NCBI RefSeq assembly: GCF_025354435.1
Contig: NZ_JANXMU010000010.1
Coordinates: 19,645-83,644 of the forward strand
Direction of reading: 5' to 3'
Origin: Rhodoferax sp.
GTDB taxonomy: Bacteria; Pseudomonadota; Gammaproteobacteria; Burkholderiales; Burkholderiaceae_C
DNA length: 64,000 bases
Below are positions 62,840-64,000 of the stretch, piece after piece (position 1 is the stretch's first letter; every line of letters begins with the position of its first letter). Both the position numbers and the translations under genes were made by a program. Under the pieces are notes generated by a model. It searched no databases. It saw only the letters and a program-made list of their open reading frames with translations, and was not told where the DNA came from.

Positions 62840-63865
62840 ATGACGAATAGCCCAGAATTACTGCCAAAAACTTTTCCCCAGCGCCCACCGCTGCGCCGCG
62901 TGCTGTTTGTGGCCTTTGACGAGGTGGGCCTGCTGGACCTGACCGGCGCGCAAACCGTGTTCTGGGCCGCCACCAAGGCCATGGAGGCGCGTGGCCTGCC
63001 GGGTTACGAGCGCTGCACCGCCAGCCTGCACGGTGGGCTGGTGCGCAGCGCGGAAGGGCTAGAGCTGCAGACCACTGCCATGGCCGACCTGGGGTTGGAA
63101 CCGGTGGACACCCTTGTGGTCCCCGGCTCGCCGCACATCGCCTCGGTGCTTGACCAGTCGGCCCCGCTGGTGGATTGGCTGCGGCAGGCATCCGCTGCGG
63201 CACGGCGCACGGTGTCGGTGTGCAGCGGGGCGTTTTTGCTGGCCGCCGCCGGGCTGCTGGACGGCAAGCGCACCGCTACCCACTGGGCCATGTGCGACAT
63301 GCTGCAGCAGCGCTATCTGGCGCTGCAGATCGACCGCGATGCCATCTTTGTGCAAGAGGGTGCGGTGTGGACATCGGCCGGGGTGACGGCGGGCATCGAC
63401 CTGGCGCTGGCGCTGGTCAAGGCCGATTGCGGCCACGCCGTGGCCATGGAGGTGGCGCGCGAACTGGTGGTGTTTTTGAAGCGGCCCGGCGGGCAGTCGC
63501 AGTTCAGCGTGCTGCTGGAGTCGCAAACCCAGGGCGCAGATAGTTTTGATGCCCTGCACCTGTGGCTGGGCGATAACCTGGCCCGCGCCGACCTGACGGT
63601 GGAGTCCCTGGCCGAGCAGGCCCGCATGAGCCCGCGCAACTTCGCCCGTGTCTACAAACAAAAAACCGGGCGTACGCCTGCCAAGGCGGTGGAGGTGCTG
63701 CGCCTGGAGGCCGCCCGCCGCCTGCTCGAAGAGTCAGCGCACAACGTGGACCAGATTGCCAGCCGTTGCGGCTTTGGCGATGAAGAGCGCATGCGCGTCA
63801 GCTTTCAGCGCCACCTGGGTGTGGCCCCGCGGGATTACCGCCGGCGGTTTGCGGGGGACACTTAA
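62840..63865 (+). CDS. GlxA-family AraC-type transcriptional regulator
   Basis: 341 residues. N-terminal DJ-1/PfpI-like domain with nucleophile-elbow Cys in VSVCSGAFLLAAAG and the DGKRTATHW region; C-terminal AraC helix-turn-helix pair (SLAEQARMSPRNFARVYKQ, QIASRCGFGDEERMRVSFQRH). Senses a small molecule and regulates nearby genes; the divergent NmrA-like reductase is the obvious candidate. Not enzymatically active as far as known. Confidence 0.9.
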   Translation: MTNSPELLPKTFPQRPPLRRVLFVAFDEVGLLDLTGAQTVFWAATKAMEARGLPGYERCTASLHGGLVRSAEGLELQTTAMADLGLEPVDTLVVPGSPHIASVLDQSAPLVDWLRQASAAARRTVSVCSGAFLLAAAGLLDGKRTATHWAMCDMLQQRYLALQIDRDAIFVQEGAVWTSAGVTAGIDLALALVKADCGHAVAMEVARELVVFLKRPGGQSQFSVLLESQTQGADSFDALHLWLGDNLARADLTVESLAEQARMSPRNFARVYKQKTGRTPAKAVEVLRLEAARRLLEESAHNVDQIASRCGFGDEERMRVSFQRHLGVAPRDYRRRFAGDT

Positions 63866-64000
63866 GGCAATGCTGAACAAGGCCATTCAAAATGGCTCTT
63901 CCGGGGTACTGATAACAAGAATGCGCCGAATCCGGCCAAAACGAGTCGTTTTCTAACCCCTTGGGGCTAGGTTCGCGGGCCTTTGGGCCCACTTTGCGCC

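Noticed and set aside
63940..64000. Hairpins CCCCTTGGGG and GGGCCTTTGGGCCC at the right edge
   Set aside because: Short stems without a T-tract; the adjoining gene is outside the window, so no role can be judged.
1..64000. tRNA, rRNA, CRISPR array, integrase or transposase genes
   Set aside because: None were seen on reading either strand; the accessory regions show no mobile-element gene.

Overview
The window is a GC-rich, gene-dense chromosomal segment of a Burkholderiales betaproteobacterium, most likely family Comamonadaceae (Rhodoferax/Acidovorax/Variovorax-like). The assignment rests on gene order (hemA-prfA-prmC-grxD; a DUF3579 gene divergent from argD-argF; ugpBAEC-ugpQ; kynB-kynU-kynA), on protein character, and on a dispersed palindromic intergenic repeat of a type I recall from Comamonadaceae. 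I see no rRNA, tRNA, CRISPR array, prophage or intact insertion sequence.

Layout. 1-5881: right end of an XrtA/PEP-CTERM (exosortase) locus, with prsK (cut by the window edge), prsR and the AT-rich TPR lipoprotein gene prsT, then a secreted trypsin-like protease. 5900-10996 (minus): a Lon-like AAA ATPase, then the housekeeping cluster hemA-prfA-prmC-grxD. 11064-19290: a small membrane protein, a diguanylate cyclase interrupted by an in-frame amber codon, the complete glycerol-3-phosphate uptake operon ugpBAECQ, a chemoreceptor and a DUF3579 gene. 19585-25892: argD-argF, a cysteine-cluster protein, the tryptophan-to-anthranilate operon kynBUA and a ZIP metal transporter. 25889-27256: FmdB zinc ribbon, GST and DUF4019 genes.

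27357-36599: a catabolic island in which a ThDP-dependent decarboxylase-like enzyme, an FAD amine/amino-acid oxidase and an ALDH7-type dehydrogenase form a minus-strand operon divergent from a LysR regulator; VOC, EthD-like, GMC oxidoreductase and DMT exporter genes follow. 36750-41856: DUF1501/DUF1800 secreted pair and penicillin-binding protein 1A. 42317-50436: a LysR gene divergent from a spermidine/putrescine-type ABC transporter, an AruI-like 2-oxo acid decarboxylase and an aldehyde dehydrogenase gene that is clearly broken. 50691-53183: IclR regulator divergent from an MHS-family transporter gene with an in-frame ochre codon. 53312-63865: FlxA-like protein, polA, two more diguanylate cyclases, an M23 peptidase, TerB-like and DUF924 proteins, an NAD(P)-binding reductase and a GlxA-type AraC regulator.

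Three themes stand out. (1) About twelve copies of a roughly 50-bp palindromic element lie mostly against the 3' ends of genes; one is built into a coding sequence. (2) Three genes show clean disruptions (amber, ochre, and internal deletion plus G-run frameshift), so parts of the accessory metabolism look recently inactivated. (3) Two independent operons pair a ThDP-dependent 2-oxo acid decarboxylase with an aldehyde dehydrogenase, which suggests oxidative decarboxylation routes for amino-acid-derived substrates. No wholly new class of system is evident; the best candidates for new biology are the ThDP/FAD/ALDH7 operon and the repeat family.
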